A stretch of 64,000 nt of DNA, taken from the NCBI GenBank assembly GCA_027489175.1, contig JAIYAE010000019.1, forward strand, positions 248,001 to 312,000, written 5' to 3'. Shown here in pieces: positions 25,032-33,287 of this stretch. A program made the translations under genes and the position numbers. Each line of letters starts with the position of its first letter. Positions within the stretch are counted from its first letter, which is position 1. The notes below the pieces were generated by a model. That model searched no databases and was not told where the DNA came from. It saw only the letters and a list, made by a program, of their open reading frames with translations. Origin of the DNA: Rhodobacter sp. GTDB taxonomy: Bacteria; Pseudomonadota; Alphaproteobacteria; Rhodobacterales; Rhodobacteraceae.

Positions 25032-26036
25032 ATGCAACCAACACGGCACTGGGACAGGCGCGGCACCGGGGGGCTGACCTTCACCAAGCTTGGCTTTGGC
25101 GCGGCCCCCTTGGGCAACCTTTTCAAGGCGATCTCCGAAGATGAGGCGCAGGCCCTGCTTGAGGCCGCCTGGGCTGCAGGCGTTCGCTATTACGACACTG
25201 CACCCCTATACGGGCTGGGCCTGTCGGAAACCCGGCTGAACCACTTCCTGCGCGGCAAGCCTCGCGGGGACTATGTGATCTCAACCAAGGTCGGGCGGCT
25301 TTTGACGGCGGTTCCGCCGGGCAAGGGCGATGGGGCTGGCAAGTGGATCGACGTGCCAAGCCGGGTGGAGCGGTTCGACTACAGCCATGATGGCGTCTTG
25401 CGCAGCCTTGAGGCCAGTCTGGAACGCCTGGGGCTGGACCGGATCGACGTGGTCTTTGCGCATGATCTGGACGTCTTCACCCATGGAAGCGAGGCGGCAA
25501 AACTCGCGCGGCTGGAAGAGTTCATGGCGGGTGGCTACCGCGCCCTTTGCCGCTTGCGCGACGAAGGGGTGATCGCGGGCTTTGGCGCGGGCTTAAACGA
25601 AGGCGCGCCCTGCGACTGGCTGATGGAGCGGGGGGAGTTCGACATCTTCCTTCTGGCCGGGCGCTATACCCTTCTGGACCAAAGTGCGACCGGGTTCATG
25701 GACCGGGCGGCGGCGCTCGGCGTGGGGGTGGTGATCGGCGGGCCCTACAATTCGGGCATCCTCGCCACCGGCCCCCGACCCGGCGCGCGGTTCGACTATG
25801 GCCCCGCGCCGCAGGCGATGCTGGACCGCGCGGCGCGGCTGGAGGCGGTTTGCAGAGCACACGGCCAGCGCCTCTTGGACGCGGCCTTCCACTTCCCGCT
25901 GCGCCACAAGGTGGTGGTCAGCGTGATTCCCGGCGGGCAAGGTCTGGCCGAGATGGACAGCAACGTGCGTGCGGCAGCGGCCCGCATCCCCGAGGCACTG
26001 TGGCAGGACCTGGCGGCTGAGGGGCTGATCCCCTGA
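25032..26036 (+). CDS. Aldo/keto reductase, probably an aldose 1-dehydrogenase (L-fucose/D-threo-aldose dehydrogenase-like)
   Basis: Enzymes of this group oxidise L-fucose, L-xylose or similar sugars to lactones with NAD(P). The catalytic tetrad is complete: Asp and Tyr in YYDTAPLYGLGLSETR, Lys in ISTKVGRLL and His in VVFAHDLDVF. GLGEASFTKL-like features and the C-terminal VVSVIPGGQGLAEM fit the D-threo-aldose 1-dehydrogenase/pyridoxal dehydrogenase subgroup. I chose ATG 25032 because GGTGGAGG lies 7 nt before it; an in-frame ATG at 25005 lies inside the operator. The protein has 334 aa. It stands alone on the plus strand, convergent with the second PfkB kinase. Confidence 0.85.
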   Translation: MQPTRHWDRRGTGGLTFTKLGFGAAPLGNLFKAISEDEAQALLEAAWAAGVRYYDTAPLYGLGLSETRLNHFLRGKPRGDYVISTKVGRLLTAVPPGKGDGAGKWIDVPSRVERFDYSHDGVLRSLEASLERLGLDRIDVVFAHDLDVFTHGSEAAKLARLEEFMAGGYRALCRLRDEGVIAGFGAGLNEGAPCDWLMERGEFDIFLLAGRYTLLDQSATGFMDRAAALGVGVVIGGPYNSGILATGPRPGARFDYGPAPQAMLDRAARLEAVCRAHGQRLLDAAFHFPLRHKVVVSVIPGGQGLAEMDSNVRAAAARIPEALWQDLAAEGLIP

Positions 26037-26065
26037 CGTCTTCGCAGGTGACCGGCGGCTCTCAA

Positions 26066-26188
26066 AATGAGCGCTGACGCGCGCTGGTCTTGTCTCGCCT
26101 CTGGCGCGCAAGCGCGCCAACCGGCTCGGGCAATGGGGGCATCCTGCCCCCAAACCCCCTGAAAGTATTTCTGAAAAGAGCAAATTCC
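26066..26188. repeat. Dispersed 3'-end repeat, long form in reverse (copy 5)
   Basis: Read on the minus strand this is the same element as at 9961-10086. It has TTTGCTCTTTTCAGAAATAC, then GGGGGCAGGATGCCCCC, then GGTTGGCGCGCTTGCGCGCC and the GAGGCGAGACAA block. It lies between the convergent reductase and kinase genes. Confidence 0.75.
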
Positions 26189-26195
26189 GGGGCTG

Positions 26196-27104
26196 TCAGG
26201 CGCTGGCGAGGGCCGCGCGGATCATGGCGGCATCAATCTCGTGCCGGGCGTCCGGGGCAATGCTGACATGCAGGCCCGCTGCCGCCTGACCGAAGGCTGC
26301 CGCCTCTCTCAGCGTGGCGCCACCGGCCCAGGCGGCCGCAAGGGCACCGATGAAGGCATCGCCCGCGCCATGGGTCGAGGTGACCTTGACCGATTGGGCC
26401 GCCTGCCGGTCGGTGCGGCCGTCCTGATGGACCACCAGCCCGTCTCCGCCCAGGGTCACGATCACCGCGCGGGGTCCAAGCTGCGCCAGATCAGCGGCGG
26501 CGCGGGCGGCGTCCAAGCTGGCCTCCGGGCGACGCAGAAGATCGGCCGCCTCACCCCGGTTGACGACCAGAAGATCGGTCAGCGCCAGAAGGTCACCCGT
26601 CACCTGCCGCGCTGGCGCTGCGTTCAGGATCACGCGCACACCCTCCGCCCGGGCACGGCGGGCGACGGCCAGGTTCGCGGCCTCGGGGATCTCGCTTTGC
26701 AACAGAAGCGCCGCACAGTTGCGCGGGACCTGCACGGCATCGGCGCGCAGCAGAAGGTTCGCGCCCGACACGATCACCGCGCCATAGCTGCCATCGGGAA
26801 GGGAGATTGCCACTGACATCCCCGACGGCCCCGGATGGGTCTGTACCCCGGACCGCCGTACCCCGGCATGGTCCAGCGCACTGCGCAGCAGCATGGCCGC
26901 ATCATCTGACCCGACCGCCCCGGCCATATGCACCTCGGCCCCGGCGCGGGCGGCGGCGGCGGCCTGGTTGCCGCCCTTGCCGCCGAAGGCATAGCGCACG
27001 CTGTGACCCGCAAGGGTCTGGTCCGCGCGGGGCAGACCCGGAGCTTCGACGATCACATCGTGGTGCAGTGATCCGACGCACAAAAGAACCGGATTAGGGC
27101 GCAT
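26196..27104 (-). CDS. Ribokinase-like PfkB sugar kinase (second copy)
   Basis: The 302-aa PfkB kinase has the N-terminal LCVGSLHHDVIVEAPGLPRADQT, the substrate motif GGKGGNQAAAAARAGA, NAAPA in the middle and STHGAGDAFIGALAAAWA with the catalytic Asp. It belongs to the ribokinase branch but differs clearly from the copy at 12443-13375 (for example HGAGDAF instead of TGAGDAF). It follows the TIM-barrel isomerase gene by 129 bp on the same strand and probably ends the gntR-isomerase-kinase transcript. Its sugar is likely the isomerase product, by inference. Confidence 0.88.
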   Translation of the reverse strand: MRPNPVLLCVGSLHHDVIVEAPGLPRADQTLAGHSVRYAFGGKGGNQAAAAARAGAEVHMAGAVGSDDAAMLLRSALDHAGVRRSGVQTHPGPSGMSVAISLPDGSYGAVIVSGANLLLRADAVQVPRNCAALLLQSEIPEAANLAVARRARAEGVRVILNAAPARQVTGDLLALTDLLVVNRGEAADLLRRPEASLDAARAAADLAQLGPRAVIVTLGGDGLVVHQDGRTDRQAAQSVKVTSTHGAGDAFIGALAAAWAGGATLREAAAFGQAAAGLHVSIAPDARHEIDAAMIRAALASA

Positions 27105-27233
27105 CGGGGCAGCTTTGTGACAGGGCGCTTTGGGTCATTCCAGACAGGCGGCAGAGGGACATTGGCAGCGGTTTTGCGAAATGTAGACGATGGTATGCAA
27201 CTGGCAAGACCCGAAACACGCTGCACCGCCGCA

Positions 27234-28196
27234 TCACGCCCCCAGAAGGGCGACCATCACCAGACCGGTCGCCGCTGCCGCATCCTGCCGGGCTTGGGCC
27301 GCTGACAGCGCGGGATCGGCGGCCAGCCTTGCTGCCAGATCGACCAGCCGGTCGGTCAGGCGGATGTTCATCCGCGCCTCGGCCACCGGGTCCAGACCGG
27401 ACAGATCGGGGAAGGTGTCGAAATAGATCACGCCGGCGTAGCCCGCCCGCGCCATCGCGACCAAAAGCTCCACCGTCTGCACCGGATGCACCGACCCCGC
27501 CATCAGCCCGTCATCGCGCTTGCCGTAGCCGTCGTTCAGATGCAGCCCCAGCACCCGGCTTTTCCGCGCGGCGAGCATCGCGGCCTTGGCCGGCATCTCG
27601 CCCGCGTAAAGCATGTGGGCAAAATCCAGCGTCACGCCGGTGTTTGGCCGCCCCACCTCCTCCAGCGCCAGCAGCGTGGTCGCCATATCCGGCATCAGCG
27701 CATGGGCGCGGGGTTCGTTGGGTTTGTATTCCACGGCAATGTCGATGGCGGGGTTGTGGTCGGCGACCTCGGCAATAGCGGCGACGGTGTCATCCCACAT
27801 CCGGCCATAGTCAGCCTGAAACGAGTAGTCGAACCCGTCCTGCCCCATCCACAGCGTCATCTGAGTCCCACCCATCGCGGCGCAGGCATCAATCCCGCGT
27901 TTGGTCAGGTCAATCGCAGCCTGCCGCAAGGCGGGGTCCGGGTGGGTGAAGGCCCCCAGCTTGAAACCGCTTTCAGTGTAATACCGCATCGCAAGGCCGT
28001 TCAGCGCCAGCCCCTGATCGCCCAGCAGGCGCGACAGCTGCCCCGCATCATGCGCGGCGAAATGGTCGGGATAATTCAGATCGGCCGCACTCAGCCCCCC
28101 CACCTGCCCCGCCCCGGCGATCATCTCGGCCACCGACCCGCCCTTGACCTTGAAGGCGTTCAGCCGCGCGGCATAACGCGGGCGGTTCGGGATCAT
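27234..28196 (-). CDS. Sugar isomerase/epimerase, xylose-isomerase-like TIM barrel
   Basis: The 320-aa protein belongs to the AP-endonuclease-2 / xylose isomerase-like TIM-barrel group. Probable metal ligands are Glu in IDIAVEYKPNEPRAH, Asp and His in TGVTLDFAHMLYAG, and His/Asp in VLGLHLNDGYGKRDDGL. It resembles the RhaI-type L-rhamnose isomerases and related ketose epimerases, but exact substrate use cannot be read from sequence. Its ATG overlaps the gntR stop (ATGA), so regulator and isomerase are co-translated, a strong hint that the regulator controls this pathway. Confidence 0.85.
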   Translation of the reverse strand: MIPNRPRYAARLNAFKVKGGSVAEMIAGAGQVGGLSAADLNYPDHFAAHDAGQLSRLLGDQGLALNGLAMRYYTESGFKLGAFTHPDPALRQAAIDLTKRGIDACAAMGGTQMTLWMGQDGFDYSFQADYGRMWDDTVAAIAEVADHNPAIDIAVEYKPNEPRAHALMPDMATTLLALEEVGRPNTGVTLDFAHMLYAGEMPAKAAMLAARKSRVLGLHLNDGYGKRDDGLMAGSVHPVQTVELLVAMARAGYAGVIYFDTFPDLSGLDPVAEARMNIRLTDRLVDLAARLAADPALSAAQARQDAAAATGLVMVALLGA

Positions 28197-28951
28197 GCTT
28201 GCCCCCGGTCAGGGCTGAAAAGCTCGGGCCGGTCCCGCTCCAGCGGTTCGAGATAGGTGATCAACTGGCGCAGATGGGCCTGCACCGCCATGCGCGCGGC
28301 GTCAGGGTCCCGCGCCTCAAGCGCCTGCAGAATCGTCTGATGTTCGGCCAGCGTCGCGGCCACCCGGCCCGGCACCGGCAGGATCAGTTGGCGCGCGCGG
28401 TTCACATGCAGCCAGGCGGTTTCAGCCACCTGCGCCAGCTTTGGAAAGCCGGTGAAGGACAAGAGAAGTTCATGCATCGCCGCATCCATCGCGTAAAAGC
28501 CCGGCGTGTCACCATCGGCCACCAGCGCCGCCTGCACCGTCAGGTTCCGGCGCAGAAGCTGCAGTTGGTCATCGGTGATCCGCGCGGCGACATGGGCAAT
28601 CGCTGCCACCTCAATCGCCTCACGCAGGAAGGCGCCCTCACGGATTTCCTGCATCGAAAAGCGCGCGACGAAAGTGCCCGCCTGCGGGATCACATCCACC
28701 AGCCCCTCGGCCTGCAGCCGGGCAACCGCATCGGCCACCGGGCTGCGGCTGACACCAAGGGCGGCGCAAACCTCGGGCTTGCGCAGAATCTCACCGGGGC
28801 GATAGTCAAGCGACAGGATACTGTGCCGCAGCGTCTGATAGACGCGCTGGCCCAGCGACCCGGAAAAGGCCGCCAAGGGCCGCAACCGCCGCACTCCGGC
28901 ACCCTGCGGCGCGGTGGGGTCTTGTTTGGCGGCGGCGGCTGGTTGTAACAT
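28193..28951 (-). CDS. GntR-family transcriptional regulator, FadR subfamily
   Basis: The 252-aa regulator has an N-terminal winged helix (GEILRKPEVCAALGVSRSPVADAVARLQAEGLVDVIPQAGTFVARF, about residues 53-98). The C-terminal all-helical FCD ligand domain follows (REAIEVAAIAHVAARI, then MDAAMHELLLSFTG with conserved metal-binding Asp/His positions). Such regulators usually repress catabolic operons and respond to a sugar acid or similar effector. The palindrome CTAACATGTTAG lies 1 bp before the ATG and also before other transcription units of the locus, so autoregulation and local control are likely. First gene of an operon with the isomerase. Confidence 0.92.
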   Translation of the reverse strand: MLQPAAAAKQDPTAPQGAGVRRLRPLAAFSGSLGQRVYQTLRHSILSLDYRPGEILRKPEVCAALGVSRSPVADAVARLQAEGLVDVIPQAGTFVARFSMQEIREGAFLREAIEVAAIAHVAARITDDQLQLLRRNLTVQAALVADGDTPGFYAMDAAMHELLLSFTGFPKLAQVAETAWLHVNRARQLILPVPGRVAATLAEHQTILQALEARDPDAARMAVQAHLRQLITYLEPLERDRPELFSPDRGQA

Positions 28952-28952
28952 G

Positions 28953-28986
28953 CTAACATGTTAGGTAACTGCGCCGCCTTGGTCAA
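28953..28986 (-). promoter_or_regulatory. gntR promoter with operator CTAACATGTTAG (site 4), probably leaderless
   Basis: The operator is at 28953-28964. On the minus strand TTGACC (28986-28981) and TAACAT (28963-28958) form a -35/-10 pair with exactly 17 bp between them, and the -10 lies inside the palindrome. The A of the gntR ATG (28951) is 7 nt after the -10, where transcription should start, so the mRNA may be leaderless. Confidence 0.65.
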
Positions 28987-29028
28987 TCATCCGACTGACC
29001 GCAGCGGGCTTTCTGGAAAGGGTCGGGC

Positions 29029-30540
29029 ATGGCTGATGGGGTGATCCGGCTGCACGGGTCCGACAATGTGGTGATCGCCCTGCAGGACCTTGCACCGGGG
29101 GCGGTGGTGGCGGCAGTCGCAGCACCCCTGCCTGGTGCAGTGCCGCGCGGCCACAAGATCGCCACGCAGGCCATTGCCAGGGGTGACATGGTCATCCGCT
29201 ATGGCCAGATCATCGGCCAGGCCACCGCCGACATTCCAGCCGGCGCGCATATCCACAGCCACAACCTAGGGATGGGCCCGCATTCCAGCGACTATGCCAT
29301 CGGCGCGGAATGCCGCCCCCTGCCCGCGCTGCCGCCGCGCAGCTTCATGGGCTACCATCGCCCTGATGGGACCGTCGGCACCAGGAACTACCTTGGCATC
29401 CTGACCTCGGTGAACTGCTCCGGCTCCGTCGCGCGCTTCATCGCCGAAGCAGCTGAGAAAGACCCGGTTCTGGCAGCCATGCCAGGGATCGACGGGATCG
29501 TGCCCATCGTCCACCAGACCGGCTGCGGCATGTCTGGCACCAACGAAGGCTACGCCACCCTGATGCGCACGCTGAAAGGCTATGCGAGGAACCCGAACTT
29601 CGGCGGCATCCTTCTGGTGGGTCTGGGGTGTGAGGTGATGCAGGTCCCCGATCTTGTCGGCCAGGGCCGCCTGCGCCCCGATGGCAACTTCCGCTACATG
29701 ACCATCCAGGGCGAAGGCGGCACCCGCGCCACCATCGACCGGGCCCTGACCGTGTTGCGCGAAATGGCCGAGGTTGCAGGGCGGCTGGAGCGCGCGCCCG
29801 CCCCGGTGTCAAAGCTGGTCGTCGGCCTGCAATGCGGTGGGTCCGACGGATATAGCGGCATCACCGCCAACCCCGCCCTGGGTCATGCCTCGGACCTTCT
29901 GGTCCAGATGGGCGGCACCACGATCCTGTCGGAAACGCCTGAGATTTACGGCGCTGAACACCTTCTGACCCGCCGCGCCGTCAGCGCCGAAGTGGGCGAG
30001 ACGCTGTTGGAGCGGATCCGCTGGTGGGAAGACTACACCGCCCGGAACGAGGGTGAGATGGACAACAACCCCAGCCCCGGAAACAAGCGCGGCGGGCTGA
30101 CGACGATTCTGGAGAAATCCCTTGGGGCCGTGGCAAAAGGCGGCACCGCCCCCCTGTCCGGCGTCTACAAGTTCGCCGAACCGATCACCACCCCCGGCTT
30201 TGTCTACATGGACAGCCCCGGCTATGACCCCTGCTCCGTCACCGGCCAGATCGCATCCGGCGCCACGCTGATCGTCTTCACAACGGGCCGCGGGTCCGTC
30301 TCGGGCTACAAGCCCAGCCCCTGCATCAAGCTGGCGACCAACTCGGAAATGTACGCTCGGATGAAAGAGGATATGGACATCAACTGCGGCGACATCCTTG
30401 ACGGCATCAGCATCGAGGCGAAGGGGCAAGAGATCCTCGACAAGATCATCGCCACCGCAAGCGGCGCGCAGACCCTGTCCGAGGAACTCGGCTTCGGCGA
30501 TGCGGAGTTTGTCCCCTGGCAGATCGGGGCGGTGATGTGA
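29029..30540 (+). CDS. UxaA-family sugar-acid dehydratase (altronate/galactarate dehydratase family)
   Basis: The 503-aa protein has an N-terminal SAF-like domain (residues 1-100, with PRGHKIATQAI) joined to the large UxaA catalytic part. Family motifs are VGTRNYLGILTSVNCSGSVARFIA, VHQTGCGMSGTNEGY, GLQCGGSDGYSGITANPALGHASD, NPSPGNKRGGLTTILEKSLGA and SPGYDPCSVTGQIASGATLIVFTTGRGS. These enzymes dehydrate aldonates or aldarates to 2-keto-3-deoxy acids, probably with Fe(II). A single full-length gene argues for altronate or a related aldonate. It is divergent from gntR with a 77-bp promoter region containing operator 4. Confidence 0.9.
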   Translation: MADGVIRLHGSDNVVIALQDLAPGAVVAAVAAPLPGAVPRGHKIATQAIARGDMVIRYGQIIGQATADIPAGAHIHSHNLGMGPHSSDYAIGAECRPLPALPPRSFMGYHRPDGTVGTRNYLGILTSVNCSGSVARFIAEAAEKDPVLAAMPGIDGIVPIVHQTGCGMSGTNEGYATLMRTLKGYARNPNFGGILLVGLGCEVMQVPDLVGQGRLRPDGNFRYMTIQGEGGTRATIDRALTVLREMAEVAGRLERAPAPVSKLVVGLQCGGSDGYSGITANPALGHASDLLVQMGGTTILSETPEIYGAEHLLTRRAVSAEVGETLLERIRWWEDYTARNEGEMDNNPSPGNKRGGLTTILEKSLGAVAKGGTAPLSGVYKFAEPITTPGFVYMDSPGYDPCSVTGQIASGATLIVFTTGRGSVSGYKPSPCIKLATNSEMYARMKEDMDINCGDILDGISIEAKGQEILDKIIATASGAQTLSEELGFGDAEFVPWQIGAVM

Positions 30541-30616
30541 TGGGGCCGTTCTTCGGTCCTCACGTCCCGCATCGCTGGCGCAGCGCAGCGCTGGCAGCCC
30601 TTGCTTTGCGCAAGCC

Positions 30617-31417
30617 ATGACCCAGCCCCCCTACCGCTGGCCCGACCCCGACCGCGACTACATGAACGGGGCCTTCATCCCCGGCGGCGCGGACTATCCC
30701 GCCCGCTGGCAGGCGCAGGCCGCCGCCTTCCGCTCAGCCCTCGGTTCCCGGGCCGAGCTTGAGCAGCCCTACGGCCCCGCCCCCCGGCAACGGTTTGACC
30801 TCTTCCTGCCCGAAGCCGCCCCGCGCGGTACGCTCATCTATGTCCACGGCGGCTACTGGCATCTCTTTGACAAGTCGCTCTGGTCCCACCTTGCCGCCGG
30901 CGCGCTGGGGCGGGGCTTTGCCGTCGCCATGCCCGGCTACACCCTTGCGCCCGAGGCGCGTCTGGCCGAGATGACCGCCGAAATCGCCGCCGCCTGCCGC
31001 AGGGTCGCCGCCCGCATCCCCGGGCCGATGGTGGTCACCGGCCACTCCGCCGGCGGCCACCTTGCCGCCCGCATGGGCTGCGCTGACCTCGCGCTGCCCG
31101 TGGCCCGCGTGGTCCCGATCTCGCCCCTGACGGAACTTGGCCCCCTGATGGCCACCGCGATGAACGCGACCCTGCGGATCGACGAGGCCGAGGCGGCGGC
31201 GGAGAGCCCGGCCCGGCGCGCCTTGCGCCCGGGCACCACCGCCCATGTCTGGGTCGGCGCCGCCGAACGCCCCGCCTTCCTCTGGCACGCCCGCACCCTG
31301 GCCGAGGTTTGGGACTGCCCCTGGACCGCCACCCCCGACCGCCACCACTTCGACGTGATCGAGGCGTTGGAGAACCCGGCCTCAGCTTTGTGCGAGACGC
31401 TCTTCCAGGGCCTGTGA
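30617..31417 (+). CDS. Alpha/beta hydrolase, arylformamidase (kynurenine formamidase)-like esterase
   Basis: The 266-aa hydrolase has the oxyanion motif YVHGGYWHLFDK (residues 76-86) and the nucleophile elbow VVTGHSAGGHLAARMG with Ser144. The late His in PDRHHFDVIEAL completes the triad. HGGYW plus GHSAGG is characteristic of KynB-like arylformamidases and related small-ester hydrolases. It follows the UxaA gene by 76 bp on the same strand and could be co-transcribed. In this place it might open a sugar lactone or remove an acyl group, but a kynurenine or generic esterase role is equally compatible. Confidence 0.82.
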   Translation: MTQPPYRWPDPDRDYMNGAFIPGGADYPARWQAQAAAFRSALGSRAELEQPYGPAPRQRFDLFLPEAAPRGTLIYVHGGYWHLFDKSLWSHLAAGALGRGFAVAMPGYTLAPEARLAEMTAEIAAACRRVAARIPGPMVVTGHSAGGHLAARMGCADLALPVARVVPISPLTELGPLMATAMNATLRIDEAEAAAESPARRALRPGTTAHVWVGAAERPAFLWHARTLAEVWDCPWTATPDRHHFDVIEALENPASALCETLFQGL

Positions 31418-31485
31418 CGCCCGGCGCGTCGATGAGCGCGGCACCCATCGCAACGGGTAAACGCGGTCAAACGAAAAGCCGCAGC

Positions 31486-32346
31486 CTACAGCATCGCCTC
31501 TTCCGCGCGCCGTGCCTCGGCCTCACGTGCGGCTTCAATCCGGGCGCGGCGGCGGCGGTTGATCTCGTAGATCACGGCCAGGACCAGCGTCACGCAGATC
31601 AACAGGAAGGCCAGCGCGTTGATCGTCGGCGTGATCCCGGCGCGGACCTTGGAGAAGACATAGACCGTCAGTGTATCGGCCCCGCCCCGGGTGAACTGCG
31701 TCACGTTGAAGTTCTCGATCGACTGGAAGAACGCGACCGCCGCCCCGGCCCCGATGGCCGGGTAAAGATGCGGCAGCAGGATCCGCCGCATCACCTGCGC
31801 ATGCGAAGCCCCCAGATCCAGCGCCGCCTCTTCCAGCCCCGCATCAAACGACTGCAGCCGCGCCAGCACCAGCAGCATCACCATCGCCGCGATATAGCTG
31901 ACCTGGCCTAGCACGCTCAGATGCAGGCCGGGATTGAACAGGAAGAACTCCGTCCCGACCGCATTGCCCATCTTGGTCCACAGGATCATCGTGGAAATGC
32001 CGATCACCACCCCCGGGATCAAGATGGTCGAGATCATGAGGCCGTAAAGCACCGTCCGCGCCCGCCCCGCGATGGAGTTGATGACGATGGCGCTGGCCGT
32101 CCCGATCACGACCGAGATCAACGCCACCGCAACCGCCACCCACAGCGTGTTGGCAAAGGCCCACATCATCCGCTCATCCGCGATCATCTCGCTGAACCAC
32201 ATTGTGGTCCAGCCGCGCCATGGCACGATGGAAGGCAGCTTGCTGTCGTTGAACGCCGCCCCAGACATCACGATCAGCGGGGCCAGCATGAAGATCAGGA
32301 ACAGCACCATGTAGACATGGGCAAGGGTCTGGCGGGTCTTGTGCAT
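31486..32346 (-). CDS. Polyamine-type ABC transporter permease (PotC-like)
   Basis: This 286-aa inner-membrane subunit has six predicted helices and the EAA loop AGLEEAALDLGASHAQVMRRILLPHLYPAI. The order binding protein-ATPase-permease-permease and the PotC-like IEITQFTRGG-equivalent region (IENFNVTQFTRGGADTLTVYVFSKVRAGITP) fit the spermidine/putrescine family. The C-terminus is a charged Arg/Glu/Ala-rich tail. It is the last gene of the minus-strand operon, 11 bp after the other permease. Confidence 0.9.
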   Translation of the reverse strand: MHKTRQTLAHVYMVLFLIFMLAPLIVMSGAAFNDSKLPSIVPWRGWTTMWFSEMIADERMMWAFANTLWVAVAVALISVVIGTASAIVINSIAGRARTVLYGLMISTILIPGVVIGISTMILWTKMGNAVGTEFFLFNPGLHLSVLGQVSYIAAMVMLLVLARLQSFDAGLEEAALDLGASHAQVMRRILLPHLYPAIGAGAAVAFFQSIENFNVTQFTRGGADTLTVYVFSKVRAGITPTINALAFLLICVTLVLAVIYEINRRRRARIEAAREAEARRAEEAML

Positions 32347-32357
32347 GGGCGGCCCCC

Positions 32358-33284
32358 CTACTTCGCGATGTCAGACAGCTTGACCCGGAACAGCCACATC
32401 GCGACCGACACGAACAGCGTGCAGAGGATCAAGAGAAGGAAGGCGTAGGCGCTGGCAGTGTTCCAGTCGAGCGCGTCATTGAACGTCTCGTTGATCGTCT
32501 GGGTGAACCATTGCGAGGTGGTAGACCCCAAGATCGACGGCACCAGCAACGACCCCGCCGACAGCATGAACACCATGACGCAGCCGCTGGCGATGCCGGG
32601 CTTCGCATGCGGGATCACAATCCGCCAATGGATCTTCCACCACGGCGCGCCCAGGTCTTCCGCCGCCTCGATCTGGTTGGTGTCCAGGGACTGGATCGCG
32701 TTGTAGATCGGGAACAGCATGAAAAGGACGTAAGTGTAGATCAGCCCGATCACCACGCCGGTAAAGCCCATGTTGGTCCAGCGGATCGGGTCCTCGATCA
32801 GCCCCACCGCCAAGAGCAGCGCGTTGAGCGGCCCCTTGAAGGCCAGGATGATCCACCAGGCAAAGGCCCGCAGCACTTCGGACACCCACAGCGGGATGAA
32901 GAGCAGCAGGATCAGCGTCGGCAGCGACTTCGGGTTCACGATCTTGGCCATGTAATAGGCCAGGGGATAGGCCAGCATCAGGCACAGAACCGCAACGACC
33001 ATCGAATACCAGATCGTCAAAAGGAAGGTCCGCACCCGGACCGGAATCTCGAACTCGATCCCGAACAGGCTGGACGTGACCTGCCCTTCGAACACTTTGA
33101 GGTAGTTGTTCGCGCTATAGACGTCGCGCGGCCCGCCGATTTCAGAGACAGGCAGGTAGGGACGGAAGCTTTGTTCAAACAACGTGATGTTCGGCACGAT
33201 CACCAGCATCAGCAGCCAGAAGGCCACCAGAAGGCACATGATCAGCGTCAGGCCGGACCCATAGCGGCGCAGAAGCTCTTGCAT
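32358..33284 (-). CDS. Polyamine-type ABC transporter permease (PotB-like)
   Basis: The 308-aa first permease has six helices, a long periplasmic loop after helix 1 (FRPYLPVSEIGGPRDVYSANNYLKVFEG), the LLFIPLWVSEVLRAFAWWIIL segment typical of PotB, and the EAA loop QIEAAEDLGAPWWKIHWRIVIPHAKPGI. It starts 3 bp after the ATPase gene and forms the channel with the PotC-like protein. Spermidine, putrescine or a different cationic or amino compound could be the substrate. Confidence 0.9.
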   Translation of the reverse strand: MQELLRRYGSGLTLIMCLLVAFWLLMLVIVPNITLFEQSFRPYLPVSEIGGPRDVYSANNYLKVFEGQVTSSLFGIEFEIPVRVRTFLLTIWYSMVVAVLCLMLAYPLAYYMAKIVNPKSLPTLILLLFIPLWVSEVLRAFAWWIILAFKGPLNALLLAVGLIEDPIRWTNMGFTGVVIGLIYTYVLFMLFPIYNAIQSLDTNQIEAAEDLGAPWWKIHWRIVIPHAKPGIASGCVMVFMLSAGSLLVPSILGSTTSQWFTQTINETFNDALDWNTASAYAFLLLILCTLFVSVAMWLFRVKLSDIAK

Positions 33285-33287
33285 GGG

